The position numbers were made by a program, and so were the translations under genes. A stretch of DNA of 64,000 bases from Hyperoplus lanceolatus (Eukaryota > Chordata > Actinopteri > Uranoscopiformes > Ammodytidae), in the NCBI GenBank assembly GCA_026929865.2, contig CM049403.1, positions 21,050,001 to 21,114,000 on the forward strand, given 5' to 3'. Positions 1 to 12,082 of the stretch are shown here, in pieces; positions within the stretch are counted from its first letter, which is position 1, and each line of letters opens with the position of its first letter. Below the pieces are notes generated by a model. The model ran no database searches and had not been told where the DNA came from. It saw only the letters and a program-made list of their open reading frames with translations.

Positions 1-1608
1 TGATGTCATATATTGAAAGTGATATAACAACCCTGTGCTTACTACATTGGTTCACTTTTACTCCAGTTAATACTTATTCAAACGTTAAACTTAAAACATT
101 TCTGAGTTCTCCAAGCACATATGAACTCACTTACTCTCTCATACATGGAGGCACACACAAGGTTTTAATACATACAACCAAGACACTCTTTGAGGCTCAC
201 TGGCCTCTTCCCAACACTCTCAGAGACGAAGATCAACCTTTCACAAATTGCCTTGTCTTTACCTTGTGTCTCTTCTCGCTTGTCTTTTGGCATCCAGTGT
301 CTTCTGACAACCTGCATCTTTCCTCCACCCTTTACCTCTGTCTGTAACCCTGGAGCCCAATTACCCACCAAGAACTCAGAGATCCAATCACAAAGACAGG
401 CCATGCTCCAGTGTTTACTATGCTCACTGCAAAACTTCCAACATACCTGCTGCTGCCCCAAGCATGGAGTTGACGAAGCAGTGGCCAACCCACCTTTTAT
501 CTGGCATCAAGTCCAAATTCACCCACTGTTTGGATTTCTGTTAATCGTTTTCTCAAATCTCCTCTACTGAAGCCTGGTAGCTGTATATTTGTTAGCTAAA
601 TCTCAATCACCACTTGAACAGATGTGTTAATTGCAAACATTTACACAGTTGCCGTTAAATCAATGTTTTTTTGTATTGTGGTAGCTTAAGGGGCACAAGT
701 TATTTTCATTGAAGTTGTGCAAGGCAAGGTAAATGGTCATAATGGTCTCTAAGCACTTGACCGCAAATGACTCAATTTGTATGTAATGAACTTGTTTTAG
801 AAACAGCTGCACTCCATTGTTATTTCCTGGGACCGAAACACACCAAATTCATTATTCTTTCCCAGGCCAAATATCTTCATCGGGATGATTTGGCTGTAAA
901 GGTCAGCGCTGAAGACCTTTGATGACACCAGGGCCTGGGGTTTCTGCCAGATGATGTCACAATCAACACACTCATAGGAGTGTGTTCTACACTGACGCAG
1001 GGCCACTAAAAGTAAACAGACTTGACGACTCAATGCCTGCCAGAAAGGGCAAGCCCCAAGACTATACACCATCAGCCCAGAAGACAGCCCGAAAGCCAAT
1101 TTAAGGAGTTGAACCACAGTTCAGTGTCCAAAGTGTGAAATTTAGTAAAAGCAACAGGAGCAACCAGGGAGATATAGCAGAGCTCACAGGACCTGACAGT
1201 GCCAGATTGCTCTTGCAGATGGAAGCTGCTCACTCACAGCTGACTGTATATGGGTCGAACGCATCTGTTCCAGGTCAGTGCATTACAGTAGGGTTTAAAG
1301 GAGCAGAGTGCAGCCAGGGACACGCGGTGGTGCAGAATACATATGCCTACTTTACTGGTTTGTTTAGAGAGAAAATGGGGATACACAAGCAAGAAACAAT
1401 GATAAAATGTGAACAACATGAGATTAGAATTGAAGGTATGCTATACCATATATTAGGACAAGGAAAACTAACCCAGCAGCCAATGTTGATGTTTTTTTGA
1501 TTATACTCATTATAATTACATGACCTTAACCAAGTGTTCATTAGTAGTAACCACGAATAACCAAACACAATGCTTCCCTATAGCCGTAGCAAAGCACCTA
1601 TTTAACCC
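1..1608. other. Unique-looking DNA, no gene recognised
   Basis: AT-rich sequence with short chance open frames on both strands. The longest (1135-1500 plus, 121 codons) has no recognisable domain, no clear splice context and no third-position bias, so I do not call it a gene. No microsatellite or inverted-repeat element was seen here. Confidence 0.5.
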
Positions 1609-1698
1609 AATTGTGATGTTGTCAAGAAGGAATAATTGCAACTACATTACCCAGAAGCTATTAAAATGACAGCGGTGTAATTAAGTGTTGTGCTGTGT
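1609..1698 (+). repeat. Direct repeat, copy 1 (90 bp)
   Basis: Nearly identical to 3121-3216, in the same orientation. The second copy has a 6-base insertion (ctatca) and only a few substitutions. The copy contains actacattacccagaagc at 1641-1658, which resembles the vertebrate ZNF143/Staf binding motif. No terminal inverted repeat or target duplication is evident. It could be a local duplication or two copies of an unclassified dispersed repeat. Confidence 0.75.
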
Positions 1699-1923
1699 GT
1701 TGTGCTTTTGTTCCTCAACCTTAAGAAACCCTTAATATAACCATATTGTCACATCATAAACAAATAACAGTTTTGAAAAGCACAGACAATGATCTCATCC
1801 TGCCAATATGGGCATCAAATCAGAAAAAGCTTCTTTGAGTCGTTGTATAGGGCATGGACCAACAGTATATTATTTTTCGTTTGTATATTGGACTTGCTGG
1901 AAATACTAAGATGTTGTGTTTAA

Positions 1924-2537
1924 AGAGGACCTATTATACTACTTTTCTGGTCTTAATTTCTTGTTTTACACTGCTATAGAGCAACCTGACACGAATCACA
2001 TCACAAAAAACTATGTAGATTTTCGGGAAGCTTTTTCTCTTATTTTGGCGATCCAGCACATCCTGTCAACACTTGAGTGTGTGTGCTTCGGCAATATCCG
2101 CTCCCTCCGCCTGTGCATCGGCCATCTCCGCTACCCTCCCCCCCCCCTCTTGCAAACCCCACTCCGTTGTGATTGGTTACCTTCCTTCCGGAACACTTTC
2201 AGTGGCGGGAAGCGCGAGCATGGACCTATAAAGGCGCGAGGCAGACGCGAACAGGGAAGTGACAGCATTACCATACATGGAAACATCCGCGTGGTCACGT
2301 CACAAATTTTTATGCGACGTCACGAATTATGAAAGGGTAGACCGCTTTGAAGACGTGACTTCTCGACTGGCTAGAATAGTGTTTAGTGCTCTGCACAGAC
2401 ACCCCAGACGGTCAGCAGGGAATACGTCGAAATGCATGTAAGTCATTATTTGATAATTTAGTATGGTTAAGCATGACTATGAATCATCATAACAACGTTT
2501 ATAGGTCATAAAAGTCAAAAAGCATCATAGGTCCTCT
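1924..2537. mobile_element. TTAA-flanked non-autonomous DNA transposon, 614 bp
   Basis: The ends are inverted repeats. The left begins agaggacctattatac, and the reverse complement of the right end begins agaggacctatgatgc. TTAA abuts both ends (1920-1923 and 2538-2541), as expected for a 4-bp TTAA target duplication. That target is typical of the piggyBac and Kolobok/T2 superfamilies. No transposase is encoded; the short open frames inside (for example 1916-2332) have no recognisable domain. It lies between the two direct repeats at 1609 and 3121. Confidence 0.75.
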
Positions 2538-2541
2538 TTAA

Positions 2542-3120
2542 GACAGACAATCTAAAATAGGCTACATAACCAGAGATTTGAGACATTTAATTTCATTTTC
2601 TTAATGACTAATCTTTATGCTCTGAGTAAAGAAAGAATAAATAAATGACCATGCAACAATTAAAAGAATAGTAAGAAAATAGATGGCTTTTTTGCATCAA
2701 AGACATTTTGGGATAAAGTCTTATGTTACATACATCCAACAAATGCTGTGAGGTAATGGAAGGGCAAATCACACTTGCAGTAATGTTTGAAACCACTTTT
2801 CTTTCACCTTTGCTGTCTGCCTTCTTTCTCTAACTGCTTCGCTGATGAAATAACACACACAATACGACTCCGAAAGATCAATTGTTTGTTTTTCAAGACA
2901 TAAACCACCAACTCCGGTGACATTTCACTGCAGCAGGGGAGGCATGAATTTACAGTCGGAGCCATGTGAAAAAAAAAACTTGCTTTGGTCTACGGGTTGA
3001 GGATGGTACACAGCTGTGCAATTCATATAGATCTGGGATCAGATTATTAAAAGGGGTTCTTTTTTTCAAACACTTCCCCAAGGATGAAGAATTCCTCTGC
3101 TGTAATAAAACGCTTAAATG
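2542..3120. other. Unique-looking DNA, nothing recognised
   Basis: AT-rich sequence between the TTAA element and the second direct-repeat copy. I see no coding, RNA or repeat signature. Confidence 0.4.
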
Positions 3121-3216
3121 AATTGTGATGTTGTCAAGAAGGAACAATTGCACTATCAACTACATTACCCAGAAGCTATTAAAATGACAGAGGTGTAATT
3201 AAGTGTTGTGCTGTGT
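3121..3216 (+). repeat. Direct repeat, copy 2 (96 bp)
   Basis: Second copy of the segment at 1609-1698, about 1.5 kb downstream in the same orientation. The ZNF143-like motif recurs at 3159-3176. Similarity stops abruptly on both sides, so the duplicated unit seems to be about 90 bp. Confidence 0.75.
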
Positions 3217-4721
3217 TGGGACGGGAAAGGGATTGGGTGTTACTGGTACCACCCAAACACTGCAGCCATGATGAGTTTTTAGAGGATGTAGAGCCCTGCA
3301 AAGCCCCTGAAAACACTTCATATGTACAGTAATTGAATGTTTATTCTGTTCAGAAACTGTCTCTCTGGTGTCAATGTCATGTTCATCAGTTCCATCAACA
3401 TCTTGTGCAAAACTGTGACAATGTTTCCCGTTGGTTTATCACTCCACGCCATTGTCATAATCTTACTGCTCTCTTCACTCAGATTTAAACCCACTTTCAC
3501 TGGGGCCATCTCCCATCCTCTGCTCAGCAGACAGGGGAGATTCATCATTATTACTGCAGCGACAGGTCTATTACCTCCACAGACTAAGAACACAAGAGAA
3601 GAAACGTTGCAAAGGAGCCATTGTGGAAGGCTCATTTAAGGACTGTGTCAAACTTTTTCACTTTCTTTGCTGTCTTTGCTGTGATGTAATTAAAGTAATG
3701 CCCTACTCAAAACTGAAAGCTTTTTAAATCTTCAAAGAATGTGCTTCCTGCTGGCACACTCCACTATCATTTGTAACTGCAGGCTAATTGGCTTTTGAGA
3801 ACAGTAACATATACTGTATATATTATTAAGAATATTGTCCCATATCTGTGATGTACCATAAACTATGGTAACCCAAAGGTTTGAGAAGAACGGTTTTTAA
3901 TTTGAAACCACAGAACTACTGGGAAATGTTGCACTGTGAAAGTGAATGAGTGAGTCATGCTCTAGTTTCCCAGTACAAATAATTGGGGTGCCTTTGAGCA
4001 AGTTATTTACCCCTCCATTGGTCCAGTGGAAATGATCAGTATAGAGGATTGTGGTTGCCTGTGAAGACCAGAGAGGATTGTCTAATGTGTCACAGGAAAA
4101 AACTAAGAACAATAAGAGTAAGATACACTAGTACCAGTGATGAAATATGCAATTATTATTAAACAATCTTCTGAGGACCAGTAATCAAACCCAATGCCAC
4201 TTGATTATAAGCTATCACATTCCAAGAAAACTGTGGAGCAATATCTCATGGAACACCATGCAAGATATTTTGATCTGGCACAGCATGCTCCCCCTCCCTT
4301 TTCCAATTTCCTTTTCTATACCCTTTGTTAGAGAGAGTGTCATCTCTTCCTTATCTTCCTGAAGGGTGTGGGGGAAAGAAGCATCACAACCAGGTACCAC
4401 CCTGATATTCTTTAGTCGTTGCAGGGCCACTATCAGATAGAGCATACCACTGCAAAGGGTTGCTTTCCATTGTCTCAAAGCTCACATCTGACAGCATTGT
4501 TTTCATATTGGGCTTTAAAGGAAGATCTCGATATGAGGTCCAAACCAAGGTTTTTATTTTTGTATCCACTGTATAGCTGCTACAGCTACAACTAGACAAC
4601 AGGTCAGCAGCATGCTAGCGAGCAGGGGCAGAGACTGAGGTTCTCCTCCTTATCTTGCTCACTGATTATAACACCTGAGGACTTCCTGTAATTTGTCCCA
4701 AAGTCCAAACCATCCAAAAAC
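3217..4721. other. Unique-looking DNA, no gene recognised
   Basis: Overlapping open frames of about 100 codons occur on both strands around 3318-3639, but neither matches a domain I know and splice context is weak. No repeats were recognised. Confidence 0.4.
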
Positions 4722-4912
4722 TGCTTTCACACTGGACACTAAAGTAACCATTGTTCAGGATAATCCGGACTGACACCACCGCTTTTGGTCTCACCAAGGT
4801 CCGTCTGTTTAGTCCGGATCGTGGTCCGTGGGAGGTTTGATACCTGTAATTTTGGTTCGGATCAAACGGAAAAGTCAGACACTCTGGACCAAACAAGGTT
4901 GGTGTGAAAGCC
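4722..4912. mobile_element. Short MITE-like element, 191 bp
   Basis: The left end reads tgctttcacactgg and the reverse complement of the right end reads aggctttcacaccaac, giving a terminal inverted repeat of about 10-12 bp around the motif ctttcacac. The interior holds repeated ggtccg/cggacc blocks. It has no coding capacity. The target duplication is not clear, so the superfamily (hAT or Harbinger) is undecided. Confidence 0.5.
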
Positions 4913-6835
4913 TACTTAGACAGGCCATAGTCAAATAAAGGATTTTTTTTTCAAAACAAAGTTAGCTACATTATAAAATTACACAAAGAATATCCTTGGC
5001 TGGAAATGGGATGCAGCTGTTTGCTATCAAATAACATCAAATTAAATTAAGGTTATTCTATTTGAATAAAACATGTTTTATGTTAAAATGTTAAATTACA
5101 AATGCCCATTAATATTAGAAAAGGCCTTTGCTTTTCTCAAAGTTAGTCAGTTTTAAAAGTTTCCTTTAAAGTTAAAGGCCCATTGGAGCAATATCCTTTT
5201 GTTTGTTGTCAATAGTATTGACACTAAAATCCCTGGCTATGTTGTTATTGTCGACACACATGCTGCCGTGCAATTAAGACACCATGCTGCCGTATCAGTT
5301 TAACTCCCAACAGAGAGCTGATAGGCGGCACACAGCTGCTCAAACAAACGTGGGTAAATGCACTGCTGGGATAGGATCGAGCGGTTTGTCCAGGCCACCA
5401 AGAGACCAAACACCTCAGCGTTAAGATGGCTGCCTGCAGGAATCATCCGTGTGTGAGATCTTGAGTAAAGGGGGGATTCTTGCCATGTACTGTCCTATCT
5501 TCGACAGGGCTGGGGATGCATGACGCATACTGGCGAGGGAGATAAGTGCTCAAGATGGGGGAGAGGTGTGACTGTAGATAAGCAACAGCAAAGTGTGAGA
5601 GAAGGAAAGAAGAACAGGGAAGAAATGGGTGAGGGCGAAGTGATAGTGCGGAATATTCGCTTTTCCAGTGTTTTCTGATTTAAAGATGTAAATTACTTGT
5701 CTGCGTTTTATGGTCATTTTTCTTCAAGCTACTTGACTAGCAGTATACAATTACCATGTGGGTATTAATCAAACTGAGTTGTATGGGTCTTCATAGTCTT
5801 TATAGACAATTCAATTTAAAGTATGGGATCTTTCTTCAGCTGAAACCGATCACATAGATAAAGCAACACGCCTGCAGCCTTTTAAAGCATCTACGAAGCC
5901 ACTCTCTTCATTGAATACTCCATCAGTTTAAGCCACATTGGAACATGCTGGCGTTCTTGGATCCTGGACTGCGGTACCTTAAGGCCTTCATCTGAGAGCC
6001 ATCTGTGCTTACTCCAATCAAGGCAGTTGTGTGTTTCATAAACTTTCTACAACCTGATAGGTTTATGTATGTGTCCCGGTGCATGCTGAAAGACGGGGCA
6101 TGAAAACACTCAAAACAGTTCACACCAGCTGAACATTGTTACTGTGCTTTGCAGGCCAGAGTACAGACAAAAGGGAAAATGATTAAATAAATCAGAGAGA
6201 ATACTTTCCGTGGATCATTTGGTCTCTTACCAAGAGTTTCACATCAGGAGTCTTGATGAGATTTAAGGCCTAATAAGAATATCTAGTATTAATATCTTCA
6301 GTCCAGTTGATGAAATATAGATTAAGACAGTCATTTTCCAAATGAATGCCTGCCATCTGATATGAGCAAATTTACAGTAGCTATTAGGCTAGGATAGGGC
6401 ATCTGATAAGTGTTCGCAAGAGAGGTCCTCTCAGACAAATAGAATTTGACATGCAGCTATTTGATGAATTTACCCTCTATGGTTCTTGTCAAACCCTTTC
6501 TCAACGTTGGGTTGAGAATGGAAAATAGGCGATGACTTGATACCAGTGAGCTGCGACCAGCTCACAATCAAGATTGTTTAGTTTTATTTATCGTTGGTAT
6601 ATGCATATTTATGTTCTCTTTGAAGAAACTTTGCACAGAAGAACACATAATGGAACAAGTGTGCACATCATTTGATTATGTATAAGTAGGCCCACAACTG
6701 AAAAATATGAGTAGAATTTAGTACATAAGTAGAAGAAACAAAATGTATTCAAAGTATCCAAAGTAAAGCTAATATATGAAAATATAGCTGGTTAATTTGC
6801 TTACTTTATACATACCGTAGTTGGGTGGTTTGGTC
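4913..6835. other. Unique-looking DNA, nothing recognised
   Basis: No gene, no long microsatellite and no inverted-repeat element was identified. Open frames are short and domain-free. Confidence 0.4.
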
Positions 6836-6893
6836 CAGTTGTTCCCAACCTGTGGGCCTGGCCCCTCCAAAGATTAGTCTGAGGGATCTTGAA
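6836..6893 (+). repeat. Fragment resembling a fish hAT-type end
   Basis: The string cagttgttcccaacctgtgg resembles the cagtggttcccaacc terminus that I associate with vertebrate hAT-type elements. No matching second end was found nearby, so this would be a solitary decayed fragment. Confidence 0.3.
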
Positions 6894-8717
6894 ATTAATA
6901 CTAGGGTATAAGGAAACTATAAAACTAAATGTACACAAATCAGTCATTTGCTTTGCTCCTTAATGACATTTTGGATAGGTATACCTCATTGTGCCACAAA
7001 CGATTTCTACAAAGAACCTGCTAGTAACTGTAGTGTGTCAACACCTCTAAGCTACAAGGATACTCAAGAATATTGATTTCATCAGTGGTACATCTAAGGT
7101 TTGTTTCGCAAGTATCAACATATGTATAAAAAGTATCATGGTGCAAAGGTCAGTTATGACTGACTTGAGAATGTGTGGGTACATTCAATACATCCTCTAT
7201 TACATTATCACATTATGATAGGCTCACATTATTGTCACAATGTGAAATGTTAACAGTGAGGCTTAATTGTGTAGATATTTCTACCTTCTCATCCTTCTCC
7301 TACATGTGGGAGGTGACTGCCACTGGTGTCCGATCATAGGCTTTCACCTAGCTGCAGCTTTAATCAATGCCGAGTTCAGCTCTGTTTTGTGGCAATGAGG
7401 AAGAACCTGGGCGGGGGAGGAGGGGGATTAATTCAATAAAAAATAAATAAAAGGATTAAAGAAGTACGAAAAGTGTTCTTTTTCTTCAAAATATTGTTTT
7501 TTATTGCACATTACACAAAAATGTAGCCTCACATTGCATTCAGAATAGATATAAAGACACAGTGAAATATCACAGGGACACAGGGAAAAAGCGAGTGCTG
7601 GAGTGATAAATTGGGGTACCTGAGTGTCTGTTCTGTTTCTCCAACGACTGCCGCCAGTCATGAGTGATACAAATTACTTTCTGCTACAAATTAGTTCTGT
7701 TTGCACGTCACAGCCTGGAGTTATGTCCATGTCTTGTACTACTTTTTTTGTCTTCTCTTGGCCTGCTCCATTTTCTTTCTGTCACCTGTTGCAGCCAATT
7801 ATCGATATTGGCTGTGTTGTTGTCTGTACCGCTGCCAGGGTCTTGACATGTTGTTGCCGTCGTACAAGAGAAGTGATTCATTCAGACAACTCTACTCAGG
7901 ACAGGGGCATGAACGCTGATCAATTTGAGCTGGTCTGTGAGGACTTGCTACTTTTTTTGCTGACGCCTGCTGAGAAAGATTATGCATCATATGTCTGAGT
8001 GTTACTGCAAGATACATTGCATTTTTACTGTGAAATCATAGCAGTTGCATATTCATGGGTCTCAGAGCAGTAAAACTGCCAACAGCCTTAAACAATCCAT
8101 TAATCTACTTGGTAACAGATGTCAATGTGTTAAGACCAAGTGTATTGCTTCCCATTTGTTCTGGTCTGTATGTATTAATAATCCCATTCCTAATTTTCTC
8201 TCGGTTTTATGGGATAATGATGGTCAAGGTGGTCTTGATGGTGCATGGTGATGATCAAGATGACAGTGATTGAATTCACAACAACGTGTGATATTTCCTG
8301 GTTTGATGTAGATGAGATGCAGTGTTGTACAAAATTAAAGAAATGGGATTTAATGCCACAGACACGACAGATTTGGGAAGATTAGAGCTCTAGAGATCAG
8401 AATCCAGTTGATGATCAACAACATCCGTGAAGAGAATGAAAAGACAAATTGGAGTTGAAGCAGGAAAAATGAAAAACATCCAGGGTTAGAAAGAGGTGGT
8501 GGAAGATGGAAGACAGAAGGGGAAATTGCAATGCAGAAATGGAAGGCGCCAAACCATTGACGCAAAGCATATTGAATAAATCTATAGAAAAGGACAGAAA
8601 GAGAATAAGCGGATGGAACGTAGTAAGTTGATGTGAAAGGAAAAGGAAAATAAGTACATTTATTGAGGACAAAAGAATAAAAAGGTAAAATATGGCTGGA
8701 ACAGAGCAAGAAAAAGA
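6894..8717. other. Unique-looking DNA, nothing recognised
   Basis: AT-rich sequence with an open frame of 124 codons (7624-7998 plus) that has no recognisable domain. A purine-rich stretch at about 8440-8700 generates the minus-strand frames there. I support no gene or mobile element. Confidence 0.4.
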
Positions 8718-9137
8718 TTAACACTATGTTACCCACGGTAGCGCCGGCGCTCCGACATACAATACATTCTTTAGAGCGTCATATCTCTTTGACAGTTTCA
8801 GATAAAGACATGCTGTTTTTTAAGCTAACAATTAGACAAAAAGCTCTAAAAAGCAAGCCAAAAAGGACCTGTGTGAGAATGCTATTTACCCAATGATTCA
8901 ACCTCATAACTTTCGTTTGAGTGTAACGCGGTATAACCGGTGGAATGCACGGAGTATGCACTAAGTAGCAAGAGGCAGAGTTACGTCTCCCTCACTGTCT
9001 TGCAGTAAACAAATGATTTATAGATTTATCTTCAGTCGCCATCTTAGCTAGTGACATTTAGTACTTTATACACTCCTATTGGCTACATTAAATGACATCA
9101 CAGGTTTAGTAGTAGACTGACCAATCAGAGTGAATCA

Positions 9138-9444
9138 ATGTCCACTCGCGCTGAGTTTGACAACCGGAGTTTGACAGTCAGAGAGAGAGGGAAAAAAAGC
9201 CAAAAAGAAAAGGCAAAACGTAAATTCACAAGAGAGGAGGTATATGAGTATCTTTTTGACAAGGATGCCGGTGAGGACATTGAGGACTCGGCCCCGGTGT
9301 CCTGCTGCTCCGAAGATGAGCGGCAGTTTGGAGACGGGATTGATCTTCTTCAGGATAAGTAAGCAGCCTTGCTAGCATAATCTTTTATGAAAACATCAAA
9401 ATTGTGAAGGACTACAACCTTTCTATAACAAAAGACGTCTCTCG

Positions 9445-9537
<93 letters not shown>

Positions 9538-10576
9538 AGAGAGAGAGAGATGGAGAGAGTTAGATTCACGCGGGGGGGGGGGGGGGTAACGTTAACGGTG
9601 CTCGGAGCCAAAACAGACAATAATGAGCTTTATAAATCATGGATATTCTGGTCGTCGTTTGGCCACGAGCTTATTTTCACTCCAAATCACTGTCTGTTTT
9701 GGCAAGTTTATTCGCGCCAAGACGACGCAACAGCGAGAAAAGACGTTCATTTTAGAAGACTGAACAGTGAGATCCATATAGGCTAATATTGATTGTGATT
9801 GTGGAAAAAGTAGCTTTGCGTGTAAGAGCAGCGGGAGAGTGCGATTATTGTAGCCTTATCTATCTGGCAAATCAACTTGATGTGTGGGGGTGTGGCAGTG
9901 ACGTGTGCTCGCTGAGTGCGGGTTGATGATAATCGCACTGGCACTGAGATGGGATGCACAGCAAGGTGTCTTTTACGGGGTGGCTCTTGGTCAGGTTCAG
10001 AAACAGAATTATAACCATAAAAATCATAAAAACTCTTATTGTAGAAACACTTTGCCTAAGTTTATTACGTTCATGTCAGAACACCTATAACATGACAAAT
10101 AAAACACTATTGGGAAAAGTCATCGATTTGGAGACAGGGTTTTTATAAGAACAGAGATACATTCATTTGAATAGTGGAGCAAGGTAAAAATGACCTCATT
10201 TCAGTTCTAAATATATAGGCTACATAGTTGTAGTATGGAAATGTGTTATTGGATTACAGATAGCATATACTGTTTTTACTCCAACAACACAGACATAGTA
10301 AGTACAAAAATCACTGTGTTTTATTTGCCTAGATTAATATATTGATATATATTTTTAGATGTTGATTGGTTCATTCTCTTATGTTACAGGGAGGAAGCAG
10401 ACCCTGCAGCTCCTGTCAATCCACCACAGCCTGAGGCCCTCCACTGCAGTCAGTGGTTCAGCTCAGTAGGCCTACTACAGCAGGTAGGAGACGCATGGGT
10501 CGTGGACCTTGTCGTCATTGTTGACAAACTGCCACAACGAATACCACACCTAATCTGTAGATTGTATATACTGTAG
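9138..10576 (+). pseudogene. piggyBac transposase N-terminal remnant, two putative exons
   Basis: The frame starting at 9138 encodes a basic, lysine-rich segment (residues about 15-35), then FTREEVYEYLF and an acidic stretch (DKDAGEDIED). This arrangement resembles the start of PGBD4-like fish piggyBac proteins. The frame hits TAA at 9360, but a good splice donor, gtaagc, begins at 9359. A matching acceptor (ttatgttacag) ends at 10389. Joining 9138-9358 to 10390-10576 keeps the frame open and gives about 135 residues ending at TAG (10574-10576). The family's usual protein is about 550-600 residues, so the whole DDD transposase core and C-terminal cysteine-rich region are missing. It sits inside the TTAA-bounded element and reads in its left-to-right direction. 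The first exon assignment is fairly good. The exon 2 sequence shows no domain I recognise, and its tail may be read-through into non-coding DNA. Whether it is transcribed cannot be told from sequence. Confidence 0.55.
9446..9530. repeat. (TG)n microsatellite, about 85 bp
   Basis: Uninterrupted TG dinucleotides inside the putative intron of the piggyBac remnant. It is followed by a short GA tract and a 15-base G run at 9572-9586. Confidence 0.98.
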
Positions 10577-11238
10577 TGTATATAGATTGTACAAGATTTT
10601 TAAATTGATTGATTGATTTGATTATTTACCATGTATATATTTTTTCAGTTTTAGTTCATATTTTCCATTACATTGTTCATATTTTCAACCATATTGTTCA
10701 AAGAATACTCTGTTTATTATGTGAAATTTAATTAAAACTCTGTTTTACCTGACACTGGGTCTTGCTTCTGCTGTTGACACATCTTACCACTTCTAGTAGA
10801 AAAAACACCTGTATACACTGCCCAAAAGAATGAGCATAACTCCTGAACTGAAGAAGTTAGAAACCTCTGGTAACTTCTGGCAGAACACAAACATGTGTGT
10901 GCAACTTTTTAGATTCAGATTTTCTTTTGTTTTAATGTTTTACTTTTTTTTTTAATGAAATATGTCAAAATTGAAGTCACGATTTTCACTTGTTTTAGCT
11001 TTTTGGACCAATATTCCATATTAGAGTACATAAAAGTTTTTATTGAGTTACATATACAATTACCTGAGGTTGTGCTGATTCATTTGGATGTTAAAACATA
11101 ATGCTAGTGTAAAAAATAAGATTGTTATCAAGTAAAATACAAAAATATAGAAAAACGGAATGTTAGAATGGTGGGTCTCAGAGGGTTAATAAAACACAGG
11201 ATGAGGAGATGAAAAAGTAGATTAGATGCAGGGAATGG

Positions 11239-11288
11239 TTCATCTCCCTATACCATTGTTGCCCACATCAATGGTATAGGGAGATGAA
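11239..11288. repeat. Perfect 20-bp inverted repeat with 10-nt loop
   Basis: The arm at 11239-11258 (ttcatctccctataccattg) is exactly complementary to 11269-11288, separated by ttgcccacat. It lies 50 bp outside the right TTAA of the piggyBac-like element. It is too short for a typical MITE. A transcript of either strand would form a 20-bp perfect stem, shorter than most pre-miRNA hairpins. Confidence 0.9.
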
Positions 11289-11850
11289 AGGATAACTGGC
11301 AAAGGATGGAATTGACTGAAGATAAGAAGGAACAAGTGAAGGAGAAACATGGAGGGGGTTTGTTCTGTTTGTCCTGACTCTGAGCCGCCTGCTAAGCAGA
11401 TGATGATAAATGAGGCGGTGGGGAGGCCAGCTCCCAGCTCTGTTTGCCGGATGGAGAGTTGTGCACCAGTCTTTTCTTTCTAATTACCTCTCACTTAACA
11501 TTAGCGCTGCCACAGCCACTCAGTTCCACCATCAGTTCCCAGCCCCGCCTGGCACATCATCTCCCATTGGTCCCCAACAACCAAGGATCTTCAACTGAAT
11601 GTTGAAGATCAGTTCACACCCCTTGATAATCAAGCTCAAAGTGGGTGTAAACTTGAACACAAGGAAGTATGCACATTCATGAGTCCGCAATTTTTCTTCC
11701 ATTAGGTCCGTGGGGTTCACTGAAACAGTGAAACATTCCGGGCCTATACAAAGTCAGGTAATACTTGTTTAATTTTCATATCATATTACACAACAGTATC
11801 CAAGCTTGCTGGGTAAGCCTGTTTTAGATCTTTTTAATTACATTGGCTAT
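11289..11850. other. Unique-looking DNA, moderate GC
   Basis: No gene was recognised. The stretch at about 11390-11590 is richer in GC and looks non-repetitive, but I see no motif that identifies it. Confidence 0.35.
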
Positions 11851-11854
11851 TTAA

Positions 11855-12078
11855 AGGTGCTACAAGGAACTTTTAAATATTTCTGAAACAGTCTTATTTT
11901 TCATCTGGTGATCATGAATTACATGTAACAGCAAAGAAGACCATCAGTGCAAGAAATGCTATTTTTATATAGATTTCCTTAATGCCTTGGTCATGGGTAT
12001 GCTCACCCAGGAACACTACCGCTTTTGTTCGAAGGGGGTGCAATAATTAACACAAACTGAAAGGTCCTCGGAGAACCT
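11855..12078. mobile_element. TTAA-flanked MITE, short member (copy A), 224 bp
   Basis: TTAA flanks both ends (11851-11854 and 12079-12082). The left end is aggtgctacaaggaactttt, and the reverse complement of the right end starts aggttctccgaggaccttt. Its two sides match the two ends of the longer copies at 12712 and 47581, including the block actaccgcttttgt near the right end. It is therefore an internal deletion derivative of the same family. Confidence 0.8.
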
Positions 12079-12082
12079 TTAA

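Larger units (their letters stand above)
8722..11185 (+). mobile_element. piggyBac-like DNA transposon, internally deleted, 2464 bp
   Basis: TTAA is present at both boundaries (8718-8721 and 11186-11189). The left end starts cactatgttacccacggt and the reverse complement of the right end starts ccctctgagacccaccat, which agree at 12 of 18 positions and share acccac. The TTAA target and the right end are typical of fish piggyBac elements. Inside are an N-terminal transposase-like frame (9138-9358 joined to 10390-10576) and a large GT microsatellite, but no DDD catalytic core. A full piggyBac transposase needs about 1.7-1.8 kb of coding sequence, so this is a non-autonomous deletion derivative. 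Confidence 0.8.

Noticed and set aside
1135..1500. Open frame of 121 codons
   Set aside because: No domain and no splice context; codon use is not distinctive.
3318..3639. Overlapping open frames of about 100 codons on both strands
   Set aside because: The minus-strand product looks somewhat protein-like in composition, but no family, donor or acceptor supports an exon.
9423..9786. Cys-Val / His-Thr repeat frames here and at 39142-39553, 46137-46555, 46954-47154, 50211-50584 and 58323-58703
   Set aside because: These are translations of TG/CA microsatellites and not proteins.
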